A stretch of 64,000 nt of DNA from Holophagales bacterium UBA5066 (lineage in GTDB: Bacteria > Acidobacteriota > Thermoanaerobaculia > UBA5066), in contig DIAY01000284.1 of the NCBI GenBank assembly GCA_002414905.1, forward strand, positions 1 to 64,000, read 5' to 3'. The translations under genes and the position numbers were made by a program. Shown piece by piece: positions 34,508-43,012 of the stretch; position 1 is the first letter of the stretch, and every line of letters starts with the position of its first letter. The notes below the pieces were generated by a model, which was given only the letters and a program-made list of their open reading frames with translations, was not told where the DNA came from and ran no database searches.

Positions 34508-34630
34508 ACCGGGCAGGATCGCCTCTCGACGACGGCAGGAATTTACCACGAGCCGCCGGTGCCGGCCCGGTCGTGCCAGGATTCGAAGAACTGGCCGTTG
34601 GGCGGCTAAAGGAGTGTCCGGCGGAGAGAC

Positions 34631-34707
34631 TGGTGAGCCGTCCGGGACTCGAACCCGGGACCCCCTGCTTAAAAGGCAGATGCTCTAACCAACTGAGCTA
34701 ACGGCCC
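34631..34707 (-). tRNA. tRNA-Lys (anticodon UUU)
   Basis: A 77-nt cloverleaf with encoded CCA. The acceptor is GGGCCGT/ACGGCTC, the D arm has AGCTCAGTTGGTTAGAGC, the anticodon loop is CTTTTAA, and the T loop is TTCGAGT. It lies about 120 bp upstream of tRNA-Glu on the same strand, probably one transcript. Confidence 0.95.
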
Positions 34708-34862
34708 GCCAGAGCGGATGTTACCCCGTCGGCGGGCACTCTGCGGAATTCCGTACCGGTCTCTGCTGCGCGACAGCAGGAGATCGGTGTCGGGGGTCAC
34801 GGTGCGGTGGGGAGGCCTGAATCTGGAGTAGTCTTTGTTCGTCCGTAACACGGGAGGTGACA

Positions 34863-35768
34863 ATGAAACGAAACGAGGCGTGTCGTGTCGTCGCTCTCGG
34901 AGCGATCGTCGTTCTGGCTGCGGCCCGGCCGGCAGCGGGGCAGAGCAACGTGAAGGTCGTCTTGGCCGAGGTCGTCGACGACCGGATCTCTGCGGGAATG
35001 GCGTCGGGCGGGCTCGTCCTGATGCTGAACCTGGAAGGCGACGGGCTGGACGCGGTGAAGTCGATGCGGATTCGTCTCAAGGAGGCGAAGGACGACACGG
35101 GCAAGAGTCTCCTCGCCGCGAAGTCCTCCGCCCCCGATTTCAGCGACCGCAACAGCAACGGCGGGAACGTTGAGGTCTCTCTTGCGAACCCTCCGCGGGA
35201 TGCGACGTCGGTGCGGATTGCGGGAACCGCGGACCTGTTCGTGCCCGGGAAGGACCCGAACAGCGTCGTCAAGATCCCGGGCTTCCTCGCACGGCCGGGA
35301 AAGCCGGTCCCGTCGAAGGGACTCCTGGCCGCGAAGGTCGAGGTGACGGTTCTGTCGAAGGAGCGCTACGTCGAGGAGCGGAAGAAAAATCGACTCGACG
35401 AAAAGAAGATCGCCGCGATTCGCGCCGAGGCGAAGGAGCGAGGGATGAAAGACGAGGAGATCGGGGCCATGATCGAGATGGCGAAGGCCTTCGACGAGAT
35501 GGGGGAGTCGGACTTTCCCGAACACGGCCTTTACCTGCAGATTCCGAAGGAGAGCGAGGAGAAGATCCAGGAGCTCCGGCTTGAGACTCCCTCGGGCGAG
35601 CGGATCGAGACGGGAGGATCGTCCTCGCGCACGGACGAGGCGATGGTCCTGAAGCAGCTCGACGTCAAGAAGGCTCTTCCGAAGGATGCCGTTCTCGTCC
35701 TCAGCCTGTTCACCCAGAAGGCCATCGTCCCCGTTCCGTTCGACATCAAGGAGGTCCCGCTCCCGTGA
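34863..35768 (+). CDS. Secreted protein of unknown function (tandem paralogue 1)
   Basis: This 301-residue protein starts with a Sec signal (VVALGAIVVLAAARPAAGQ) and appears to be periplasmic or secreted. I do not recognise a family. It shares a clear architecture with the next gene: LFVPGKDPN versus LYIPGRDPN, EVTVLSKERYVEERKK versus EISVLSEAQIGVERKK, a charged helix, and a C-terminus ending EVPLP versus DVPLP. ATG 34863 is chosen for GGGAGG upstream; the in-frame GTG 34857 is less likely. The stop overlaps the paralogue's start. Confidence 0.75.
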   Translation: MKRNEACRVVALGAIVVLAAARPAAGQSNVKVVLAEVVDDRISAGMASGGLVLMLNLEGDGLDAVKSMRIRLKEAKDDTGKSLLAAKSSAPDFSDRNSNGGNVEVSLANPPRDATSVRIAGTADLFVPGKDPNSVVKIPGFLARPGKPVPSKGLLAAKVEVTVLSKERYVEERKKNRLDEKKIAAIRAEAKERGMKDEEIGAMIEMAKAFDEMGESDFPEHGLYLQIPKESEEKIQELRLETPSGERIETGGSSSRTDEAMVLKQLDVKKALPKDAVLVLSLFTQKAIVPVPFDIKEVPLP

Positions 35769-36718
35769 CTCCGAACCGTCGTTCCCTCCTCCTCCCATTC
35801 CTCCTCGTGACGGCCCTGCACGGATTCCCGGCGGCCGGGCAATCGAAGGCGAAGTCGAAATCCGCGACGCCCGCGAGGAATGCGACCCCGGCGCCGGCGA
35901 AGGCGACCCCGGTGAACGCCACACTGAAGTCGGTCCAGGATCGCCGATCCGCGGGTCACTTCCCTCGCTGCACGCTCGGGATCGAGCTGCCCGACCTTCC
36001 GGCGGTGGATGTGAAGGCGTCGCGCGTCGTCGTCGTGAAGGCGGTCGACGACCTCGGGACGAACCTCGTCCGTGAGGACGCGGCCGATGCTCGTCTCGAG
36101 CCGACCCAGCGGGGTCAGTTTGGAAGGCCGAAGGAAGGACCTGCGCCTCCGACGATCGTCTTCGCCGAGCTGAAGAACCCTCCGCGCAAGGCGAAGATGC
36201 TGAAGGAGGTCTCGGGAGAGATCGAGCTCTACATCCCGGGCCGCGATCCGAACGGCGAGGCGGACTTCCCGAAGATCCTGTCGATGGCCGGCAAGCCCCT
36301 CGCTCACGCGGCGCTGAAGGCGAACGGGGTCGAGATTTCGGTGCTGTCCGAGGCGCAGATCGGCGTCGAGCGGAAGAAGGCCGGGGAGGCCGAGAAGGCG
36401 AAAGCCAGGAAGGAAGGCATCACCGATGAGGACACGATCCGCTCGATGGTCGAGTACGCCGTCGACTCGTTCCCGAAGGGGGGCGAGGGGCAGATCGTCC
36501 TTCGCGTGAAAGACCCGAACAAGACGATCCAGGACTTCAAGATGGCGGACGGCGAGGGGAACCCGCAGTTCAACGGGAAGTCCGACGAGGCAGGGTTCAC
36601 GATTCTCGAATTCTGGGGCGACAAGCCGAAGCCCGACTGGTCGATAAAGGTCCTGATGCAGTCGGACAGGAGCCTCGTCCGGCATACGTTCGTCTTCAGG
36701 GACGTTCCGCTACCGTGA
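35765..36718 (+). CDS. Secreted protein of unknown function (tandem paralogue 2)
   Basis: This 317-residue homologue of the preceding gene has its own signal peptide (SLLLPFLLVTALHGFPAAGQ) and a Lys/Ala/Pro linker at about 27-50. The shared core includes ELYIPGRDPN, a KxxxxxxxARKEGITDED helix and the VPLP C-terminus. The GTG start overlaps the upstream stop (GTGA), so both are made from one mRNA. No catalytic motif or known domain is evident. Confidence 0.75.
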   Translation: MTPNRRSLLLPFLLVTALHGFPAAGQSKAKSKSATPARNATPAPAKATPVNATLKSVQDRRSAGHFPRCTLGIELPDLPAVDVKASRVVVVKAVDDLGTNLVREDAADARLEPTQRGQFGRPKEGPAPPTIVFAELKNPPRKAKMLKEVSGEIELYIPGRDPNGEADFPKILSMAGKPLAHAALKANGVEISVLSEAQIGVERKKAGEAEKAKARKEGITDEDTIRSMVEYAVDSFPKGGEGQIVLRVKDPNKTIQDFKMADGEGNPQFNGKSDEAGFTILEFWGDKPKPDWSIKVLMQSDRSLVRHTFVFRDVPLP

Positions 36719-36730
36719 GGGGAGAGTCCG

Positions 36731-36764
36731 CGCCTGCCCGGCCCGTTTCAGGGCCGGGCAGGCG
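36731..36764 (+). terminator. Strong hairpin terminator
   Basis: A 14-bp perfect stem (CGCCTGCCCGGCCC and its complement) with a 6-nt loop lies 13 bases past the stop of the second secreted paralogue. It separates that pair from the RpiR-type gene. Confidence 0.75.
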
Positions 36765-36804
36765 GTGGGCTCGGTCGCCACGGCGGTAGAATGGGCGGTT
36801 GAAG

Positions 36805-37719
36805 ATGGCCGCCGACAAAGAGCTTCCGGACGTTCAGACGCGACTCAAGGACTCCTACCACGACTTCCCTGAGGCGATGCGCCGCATTGCGGACGCGCTC
36901 ATGTCCGACTCGCTCCTGGGCGCCCTCTGGGGCATCGAGTCGATGGCCGAGCGGGCGAACGTGAGCATCGGCACGGTCGCGAGGTTCTCGAAGCGTCTCG
37001 GTTACCGGGGCTTCAGCGAGTTCCGCGACGCGCTCCGCACCGCCTGCCAGATCCGCTCCGAGGGGGACCCGCTCGAGGCTCTCGAGGCGCCGACGGACCC
37101 GTTCTGGGCACTCTCGGAGGTCGTCCGTCGCGACCAGGACAACCTGAACCGGCTGCTTCAGACTCTCGACGCCACGACGCTCGACGCGGCGACGCAGCTC
37201 CTGGTGAAGGCCGAGCACCGTCTCCTCCTCGGCCGCGGCGTCTCTCACGTCATGTGTCAGGTGCTCGCCTTCAACCTCACGCAGGCGGGCCTCCCGTGTA
37301 TCGCGGCGATCACCTCCGACTTCTCGAGCCAGGTGGCGAACCTCGGATCGCGCGATCTCCTCGTCGTCGTCAGCTGCGCCCCGTTCAGCCGCGAGACGGT
37401 GGACGCCGCGGCCTTCGCGAAGCGGTGCGGCATCCCGGTCCTCGCCTTCAGCGACCGGAAAGACTCCCCGCTCGCCGCCAGCGCGAGCGTCACGATCACC
37501 CTCCCCTCGGAAGACTTCCTCTTCAGCTTCGGTCTGTCGACCTTCTCGGTCCTCTCGCACGCCTTCGCGATCGCCGTCGCCTCGAAGGACTCGGCGGGTA
37601 CGAAGCGCCGGATTCAGGCTGCCGACGAGGTTGCGCAGCCACTCTTCGTCGAGCGATGGCTGCCGATGCAGCCGGGAGCGATCCGGGTTACGAGGCCGGC
37701 AAAACCGGACAAGGACTGA
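36805..37719 (+). CDS. MurR/RpiR family transcriptional regulator
   Basis: This 304-residue protein has an N-terminal RpiR helix-turn-helix domain (about 10-85; MAERANVSIGTVARFSKRLGYRGFSEF) and a C-terminal SIS domain (about 125-265), which usually binds a phosphosugar-like effector. It converges on the large purine-degradation operon and is the only transcription factor next to it, so it is a candidate regulator; the link is inference. ATG 36805 is taken over TTG 36799. Confidence 0.9.
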   Translation: MAADKELPDVQTRLKDSYHDFPEAMRRIADALMSDSLLGALWGIESMAERANVSIGTVARFSKRLGYRGFSEFRDALRTACQIRSEGDPLEALEAPTDPFWALSEVVRRDQDNLNRLLQTLDATTLDAATQLLVKAEHRLLLGRGVSHVMCQVLAFNLTQAGLPCIAAITSDFSSQVANLGSRDLLVVVSCAPFSRETVDAAAFAKRCGIPVLAFSDRKDSPLAASASVTITLPSEDFLFSFGLSTFSVLSHAFAIAVASKDSAGTKRRIQAADEVAQPLFVERWLPMQPGAIRVTRPAKPDKD

Positions 37720-37743
37720 GAGGTCGCCGAAGCCGGCCCACGC

Positions 37744-38535
37744 TCAGGGGGCGAGCGCGAGGATCGCCTCGAGGACGCCCCCTGCAATGGCCCGGGCCTT
37801 GTCGGAGATCGAAAAGCAGCTCTCTCTGATGAACCGCGGGTCGACGTCGGCGATCTTGAAGCCCGCGGGCACCTCGAGTCCGGGGCGGATCATTCCGCGC
37901 ACGACGCCTCCGATCGGAGCGGAGACGACGACCGCACCGATGGAGAGGAGCGGCTCTCCCGCCTCCACGGTGTCGCCGATGGCGCGGATCGGCGTGGCGA
38001 CTCCGGCGCTCGGCGAGTGAACGACCCGCCGGGCACCCTGGCCCGCGATGAGGCCGGGCTCTCCGGTGTTCTGCTCGGCGCCTCCGGAGAGGATCACCCG
38101 CCCGAGGTCGTGACCGCGGTTCGTCTCGATGACGGCGTGGACGTCGCGCCCCGCCTCGAAGCCCGGGCCGAGCGCGACGACGACCGGGGCCATGTCGATC
38201 CGGGTACCGAGATTCTTCTTGGCGACGATCGCGTCGACGAGGGCGACGGGGGAGAGCCGTCCGAGGACCCGGCATTCCGGGTCCTCGAGAAGGGGAACCT
38301 CACCCGCTTTCCATTTAGCCGGCAGGTCCTGGCACCGGAAGGCGCGAACGCCCTCCACCGTGGCGAAGCCGTCGTACATCGCCTCGGAGAGGCTCACGGT
38401 CCTCCGGATGGCGAGCGGTGTCGCGGTTTCGAGCGCGACGACCCGGAAGCCCGAGCGGACGAGCCGCACGATGCAACCCGTGCCGAGGTCGCCCGCGCCC
38501 CGAACGACGACGAGACTCCCGCCGACGAGGCTCAT
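37744..38535 (-). CDS. yqeB: YqeB-type selenium-dependent molybdenum hydroxylase system protein
   Basis: This 263-residue protein belongs to the EF2563/YqeB family, a genomic marker of selenium-dependent molybdenum hydroxylases. It has an N-terminal Rossmann-like VVVRGAGDLGTGC loop and a C-terminal biotinyl-like barrel segment (SAGVATPIRAIGDTVEAGEPL, GGVVRGMIRPGLEV). Its role in forming the labile Se cofactor is inferred from co-occurrence. It is the last gene of the operon; ATG 38535 overlaps the yqeC stop. Confidence 0.9.
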   Translation of the reverse strand: MSLVGGSLVVVRGAGDLGTGCIVRLVRSGFRVVALETATPLAIRRTVSLSEAMYDGFATVEGVRAFRCQDLPAKWKAGEVPLLEDPECRVLGRLSPVALVDAIVAKKNLGTRIDMAPVVVALGPGFEAGRDVHAVIETNRGHDLGRVILSGGAEQNTGEPGLIAGQGARRVVHSPSAGVATPIRAIGDTVEAGEPLLSIGAVVVSAPIGGVVRGMIRPGLEVPAGFKIADVDPRFIRESCFSISDKARAIAGGVLEAILALAP

Positions 38536-39308
38536 CGGGCGGGTTCCCGTCGGGCGGTGAAGAAATACCGCCCGCCGTCCTGCTCGCCGCTCAGGAGGAC
38601 GAGGTCTGCATCGAGCGCCGAGAGCTGGCCGGGCGACGGGAGGAACGGGGACTCGTCGACCTTGTTGAGGAGGACGACGCGCCGGCCGTGAGTCCGTGCA
38701 AAGAGCCCTTCGGGATGGCGCGCGAGCGCCACGAGGTGGTCCCAGACGATCGGGTCTCCCGGCGCGCAGCCGGTGACGGCGGCGAAGCGTCCCGGGCGGT
38801 GGACCGTGCGCTCGTCCATCGGCCACCCGAGGGCGTCGAGGCCGATGACGCCGACGACGAGATCGGTCTCGTCCGGCACGACCGGCTCGTACGGTGCTGG
38901 AGCCTTGATCGGAAGCCGCCTCGACCCGTCGGCCTCGACCAGGACGAGTCCCCACGTACTTCGCAGCCGGGCGATGTGCGACGGATGGATGCCCTTCAGC
39001 TTCCCCGCCTCGTCCGCGGGCCGGGCGACGAGGAGCGTGATCCCGGCGAGCGGCTCCGGATCGGCCGGAACCTCCCCCGCGGCCGGAGGTTCGAGGTCGG
39101 GGCGGAAGACGATCCTCACGTCGTTCCCTTCGCCCCCGTTGCGCGTGTCGGCGAGCTGGGTCGTGGTCGTGACGAGGACCGGACGCCCGTCCGAAGCGAG
39201 CTCGCGGGCGAAGTGCAGCAGCAGGCTCGTCTTTCCGCCCGCGCCGACGAACGACACGACTCCAGAGCCCCCGGGAAGCAGGGGAAGGAGGACGTCTGCG
39301 AGTCTCAG
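38532..39308 (-). CDS. yqeC: YqeC-type putative selenium cofactor biosynthesis protein
   Basis: This ~258-residue P-loop protein has SFVGAGGKTSLLLHFA (Walker A), TTTTQLAD, VEADGSRRLPIKAP and LNKVDE, the hallmarks of YqeC from the E. coli yqeABC cluster. The start is uncertain. The only initiator-like codon giving a normal N-terminus is CTG 39308, which overlaps the upstream stop (CTGA). GTG 39257 would cut off the first helix and begin directly at the P-loop strand. The gene is followed by yqeB with a short overlap. Confidence 0.85.
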   Translation of the reverse strand: MRLADVLLPLLPGGSGVVSFVGAGGKTSLLLHFARELASDGRPVLVTTTTQLADTRNGGEGNDVRIVFRPDLEPPAAGEVPADPEPLAGITLLVARPADEAGKLKGIHPSHIARLRSTWGLVLVEADGSRRLPIKAPAPYEPVVPDETDLVVGVIGLDALGWPMDERTVHRPGRFAAVTGCAPGDPIVWDHLVALARHPEGLFARTHGRRVVLLNKVDESPFLPSPGQLSALDADLVLLSGEQDGGRYFFTARREPAR

Positions 39309-40336
39309 GACGCGCTTCGTCGCGCTCTCCCCGAGATCCCGGCATTCGGGACACCGCGACGAACTGCCACGAGCTCGCCGACGATCGAGACCGCGAGCTC
39401 CTCGGGGGTCTCGGCGCCGATGTCGAGGCCGATCGGCGCGTGGACGGCCTCGACCTTCGCCCGGTCGAAGCCGTCCGCGATCGCCTGCTCCAGGATGAGG
39501 CGGACTTTCTTCCGGCTCCCGATCATCCCCGCGTAGCGCCACGGCTTGCCGAGGACGGCACGGAGCGACTCGAGGTCGGCGAGGTGGCCTCGGGTGACGA
39601 TGACGACGTAGGCGGAGGCATCCCAGGGGAACGCGTCGACAGCCTCCGTGTAGCCGCTCGGGAGGGTCTCCACCCCCGCCGGATACCGTTCCGGCGAAAG
39701 GAACTCGGCCCGGTCGTCTGCGACGGTGACGGTGAAGCCGACGGCGTCGGCCGCGGCGGCGACGGCGCGGCCGACGTGGCCGCCTCCGAGGACGAGGAGC
39801 CTCTCGGGCGGCAGGAGCGGGTCGTAGAAGACGCCGGCCTCCGCATCGAGGAGCGGCTTGCCCTGCTCGAGGAGGCGCCGCGCCGTCGCGGCGTCGGCGC
39901 CCTCGGGAGCCTCGGGGGTGAAGGCGCCCGTCGCATCGAAGACGGCGCTCTGCCCGGTCGCGGTGCGCCGGACGAGGACCGCCCGCTCGCCGCGGGAGAG
40001 AAGCTCCCGCGCCGCGGTGTAGGCGGCCTTCGACGCGACCGGCTCGACGAGGATCCGGGCCGTCCCCCCGCAGACCATATCCGGCCCTTCGGCCGCCGTC
40101 CCGAGCTTTGCGACCTCGAGGTCGCGCGCCTCTCCGTCGGCGAGCGCCTCGCGGGCCGCTTCGAGGACGAGCGCCTCACCTCCGCCGCCTCCGACGGAGC
40201 CGGCGAGAAGGCCACCTCGTCCCACGAGCATCCAGGAGCCCGGGTGGCGTGGCGCCGAACCCTTCACCTGCATCACGGTGCAGAGGACGAGCGGCTCCCG
40301 GGCCGCGAGGAGGAGGTCGAGAAGGGCGAGGCTCAC
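39305..40336 (-). CDS. XdhC-like molybdenum enzyme maturation protein
   Basis: This 343-residue XdhC/CoxI-family protein has an N-terminal XdhC domain (TVMQVKGSAPRHPGSWMLV, GGGGG) and a C-terminal Rossmann domain (LLVLGGGHVGRAVA, YVVIVTRGHLADLESL, GMIGSRKK). XdhC proteins bind the molybdenum cofactor and help insert its sulfido (or seleno) ligand into xanthine dehydrogenase. GTG 40336 overlaps the xdh stop, coupling enzyme and maturation factor. Confidence 0.92.
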   Translation of the reverse strand: MSLALLDLLLAAREPLVLCTVMQVKGSAPRHPGSWMLVGRGGLLAGSVGGGGGEALVLEAAREALADGEARDLEVAKLGTAAEGPDMVCGGTARILVEPVASKAAYTAARELLSRGERAVLVRRTATGQSAVFDATGAFTPEAPEGADAATARRLLEQGKPLLDAEAGVFYDPLLPPERLLVLGGGHVGRAVAAAADAVGFTVTVADDRAEFLSPERYPAGVETLPSGYTEAVDAFPWDASAYVVIVTRGHLADLESLRAVLGKPWRYAGMIGSRKKVRLILEQAIADGFDRAKVEAVHAPIGLDIGAETPEELAVSIVGELVAVRRGVPNAGISGRARRSAS

Positions 40337-42954
40337 GCCTTCTTCTTCCGGCTGTAGGGCGTCCCCGCGAGCGGCAGCTCCGTCCGGAAGACGCCGTCGC
40401 GGAGGAAATACGCGCCGGCGACGGCGGGGGCCGTCGGGATCGTCGCGATCTCGCCGAGGCCCTTGGCGCCCCTGGCGAGGGGCGAGAGGTTCTTCTCGAC
40501 GATGATGGATTCGATGGGCGGGACTTTCGCCGCCTTGAAGAGGCCGAGCGTGCCGTACTTGACCTGCGGCTCACCCTCCTTCAGCGGGAAGTCTTCGGTC
40601 AGGGCGAAGCCGAGGCCCATGACGACGCCCCCTTCGATCTGCGACTCGACCTGGACCGGGTTGATCGCCCGGCCGATGTCGTGCGCGGCGACGACCTTCT
40701 CGAGCATCCCGTCGCCGTCGAGGAGGACGACATGGACGGCGTAGGAGTAGGAGACGTGGCTCACGGGGTTCGGCTTGTCGGAGGCGAAGGGGTCGGTAAC
40801 GCCTGCGAACTCGGCGTAGTACTCCTTCCCCTCGAGCGCCTCGAGCGTCGCACCGTCGAGATCCTGCTTCAGCGCCCGGGCTGCCCGGCAGGCGGCCTCG
40901 CCCGTGAAGAGGGTCTGGCGGGAGGCCGTGGTCGTCCCGCTGTTCGGGGAGGTCGCGGTGTCGGGCTGGGCGACGGTGATCCTCTCCCACGGGAGCCCGG
41001 TGATCTCGGCGACGAACTGCATCAGGACGGAGGCGAGCCCCTGGCCCATGCACGCGGCGCTCGTGTAGACGACCGCCTGCCCGTTCTCGACCTTCAGGCG
41101 GACCCGCCCGACGTCGGGGAGCCCGACGCCGATCCCGGCGTTCTTCAGCGCGCACGCGATCCCCGCGTCGGGACGCTTCTCGCAGAGCTCCTTCACGGCG
41201 AGAAGGCATTCCTTCAAGGCCGTCCCCTGGTCGGTGATCTGGCCGTTCGGGAGAACGTCGCCGGGCCCGACGGCGTTGCGCCACCGGATCTCCCACGGGC
41301 TGACGCCCACCTCCTTCGCGAGGAGGTTCATGCACGATTCCATCGCGAAGCACGACTGCGTGACGCCGAAGCCGCGGAAGGCGCCGCCAGGAGGGTTGTT
41401 CGTGTAGACCCCGGTCCCGATCATCTCGACGTTCGGAATCGTGTAGCCGCCCGCACCGTGCGTGCAGGCGCGCTGGAGGACCGGCCCGCCGAGCGAGGCG
41501 TAGGCGCCGGTGTCCTCGAGGATGTCTGCCTTCACCGCGGTGACCCGCCCCTCGGCATCGGCGGCGACGGTGTACTTCATCTCCATCGCGTGCCGCTTCG
41601 GGTGGACGCGGATCGACTCCTGCCGGTCGAGCGTCACCTTCGCCGGCGCCCCCGTCTTCCAGGCGAGAAGCGCGGCGTGATGCTGGACGATGAGGTCCTC
41701 CTTGCCGCCGAAGCCGCCGCCGACGTAGGCGCTGATCACGTTCACGCTCTCGGGTGCGACACCGAGGACGCCGACGATCCCCTTGTGGTCGTCGTAGATG
41801 CTCTGCGTTCCCGTGTAGACGGTCATCGTGCCGTCCTCGTGCGGGATCGCGAGGGCGCTCTCGGGCTCCATGAAGGCGTGCTCGGTCTCGGGGGTCCGGA
41901 ACGTCTCCCTTATGACGTACGCCGCGGAAGCGATCGCCGCGTCCGGGTCGCCGCGCTTGAGGACCGTCCTGGCGAGGAGGTTCCCCTTCGGGTGGAGCTT
42001 CGGGGCGTCGTCGTCGAGCGCCCGCCGGGCGTCGACGAGGGGCGGAAGGACCTCGTGCTCGAGGCGGATCCGCTTTACCGCTTCCTTGGCGATCTCGCGC
42101 GTCTCGGCGGCGACGAGGGCGATCGCGTCGCCGATATAGCGCGTCTCCTCGCCGACGGCGATCATCGCCGGCCAGTCGTGGATGATGTGCCCCTGGTGCC
42201 TCTCGCCCGGGACGTCCTGGGCGGTCATCACGGCCACGACGCCCGGCATCGCGAGCGCCTCGCTCGCGTCGATCCCGAGGACCTTTACCCGTGCCTTCGG
42301 CGGGCGAAGGACAGCCCCGTGGAGCATCCCGGGGACCTTCATGTCGTCGACGTAGATGGCCCCGCCGAGGACCTTCTCGCGGGCATCGGCCCGGAGGATC
42401 TTCGCGCCGACGGAGAGCGGCACCGCGTGCTCGCCGGGGACCTCGCCCCCTTCACGAAGGAGTCGCGCCGCGTCCTGGATCCCCTTCTCGATCTTCACGT
42501 ACCCCGTGCAACGGCACATACTGAACTGGAGAGCCTTCTCGATCTCCTCGGACGCCGGCTCCGGTTGGGCGTCGACGAGCCCCTTGGCCGTCATCACCAT
42601 TCCCGGCATGCAGAAGCCGCACTGGACGGCGCCGGCGCTGGCGAACGCCCACGAGTAGACGTCCTTCTCCCGCTCCGAGAGACCCTCGACCGTGACGATG
42701 CTTTTTCCGGCGACCTTCTCCGTCGTCGTGAGGCAGGAGCGGGTCGGCTTGCCGTCGACGAGGACCATGCAGGCACCACATGACCCCTCGGAACAGCCGT
42801 TCTTCACCGAGGTGAGGTTCAGCTCCTCGCGGAGGAACGGCATGAGCTTGACGTCCTTGCCGGACGTGACCTCCTTCCCGTTCACGCGGAAGGTCTGGGC
42901 CAGAGGCTCGCCCGAAACCACGTCCTTTGTCCCTTCCACCTGCGTCGTCGACAT
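40333..42954 (-). CDS. xdhD: XdhD-type molybdenum xanthine dehydrogenase, fused 2Fe-2S and Mo domains
   Basis: This 873-residue oxidoreductase fuses an N-terminal [2Fe-2S] plant-type domain (Cys54, 59, 62, 74), a second [2Fe-2S] domain (Cys112, 115, 147, 149) and a molybdopterin domain (about 183-870). The latter has YVGGGFGGKED, FRGFGVTQSCF and the catalytic Glu of GAKGLGE near the C-terminus. No FAD domain is present here or in the operon, so electrons must pass to another partner. With YqeB/YqeC nearby it is likely a selenium-dependent hydroxylase of xanthine or a related purine; no in-frame UGA is needed. ATG 42954 follows GGGAGGTGG. Confidence 0.92.
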   Translation of the reverse strand: MSTTQVEGTKDVVSGEPLAQTFRVNGKEVTSGKDVKLMPFLREELNLTSVKNGCSEGSCGACMVLVDGKPTRSCLTTTEKVAGKSIVTVEGLSEREKDVYSWAFASAGAVQCGFCMPGMVMTAKGLVDAQPEPASEEIEKALQFSMCRCTGYVKIEKGIQDAARLLREGGEVPGEHAVPLSVGAKILRADAREKVLGGAIYVDDMKVPGMLHGAVLRPPKARVKVLGIDASEALAMPGVVAVMTAQDVPGERHQGHIIHDWPAMIAVGEETRYIGDAIALVAAETREIAKEAVKRIRLEHEVLPPLVDARRALDDDAPKLHPKGNLLARTVLKRGDPDAAIASAAYVIRETFRTPETEHAFMEPESALAIPHEDGTMTVYTGTQSIYDDHKGIVGVLGVAPESVNVISAYVGGGFGGKEDLIVQHHAALLAWKTGAPAKVTLDRQESIRVHPKRHAMEMKYTVAADAEGRVTAVKADILEDTGAYASLGGPVLQRACTHGAGGYTIPNVEMIGTGVYTNNPPGGAFRGFGVTQSCFAMESCMNLLAKEVGVSPWEIRWRNAVGPGDVLPNGQITDQGTALKECLLAVKELCEKRPDAGIACALKNAGIGVGLPDVGRVRLKVENGQAVVYTSAACMGQGLASVLMQFVAEITGLPWERITVAQPDTATSPNSGTTTASRQTLFTGEAACRAARALKQDLDGATLEALEGKEYYAEFAGVTDPFASDKPNPVSHVSYSYAVHVVLLDGDGMLEKVVAAHDIGRAINPVQVESQIEGGVVMGLGFALTEDFPLKEGEPQVKYGTLGLFKAAKVPPIESIIVEKNLSPLARGAKGLGEIATIPTAPAVAGAYFLRDGVFRTELPLAGTPYSRKKKA

Positions 42955-43012
42955 GCACCACCTCCCTGGGAGATATCAGTCTAGGCCAGCGCGGGCCGGT
43001 TCGGAGCGGCCC

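Noticed and set aside
40333..42954. Selenocysteine (in-frame UGA) in the XdhD-type enzyme
   Set aside because: The frame is complete without UGA readthrough. Selenium in this enzyme class is a labile cofactor, as the YqeB/YqeC genes imply.
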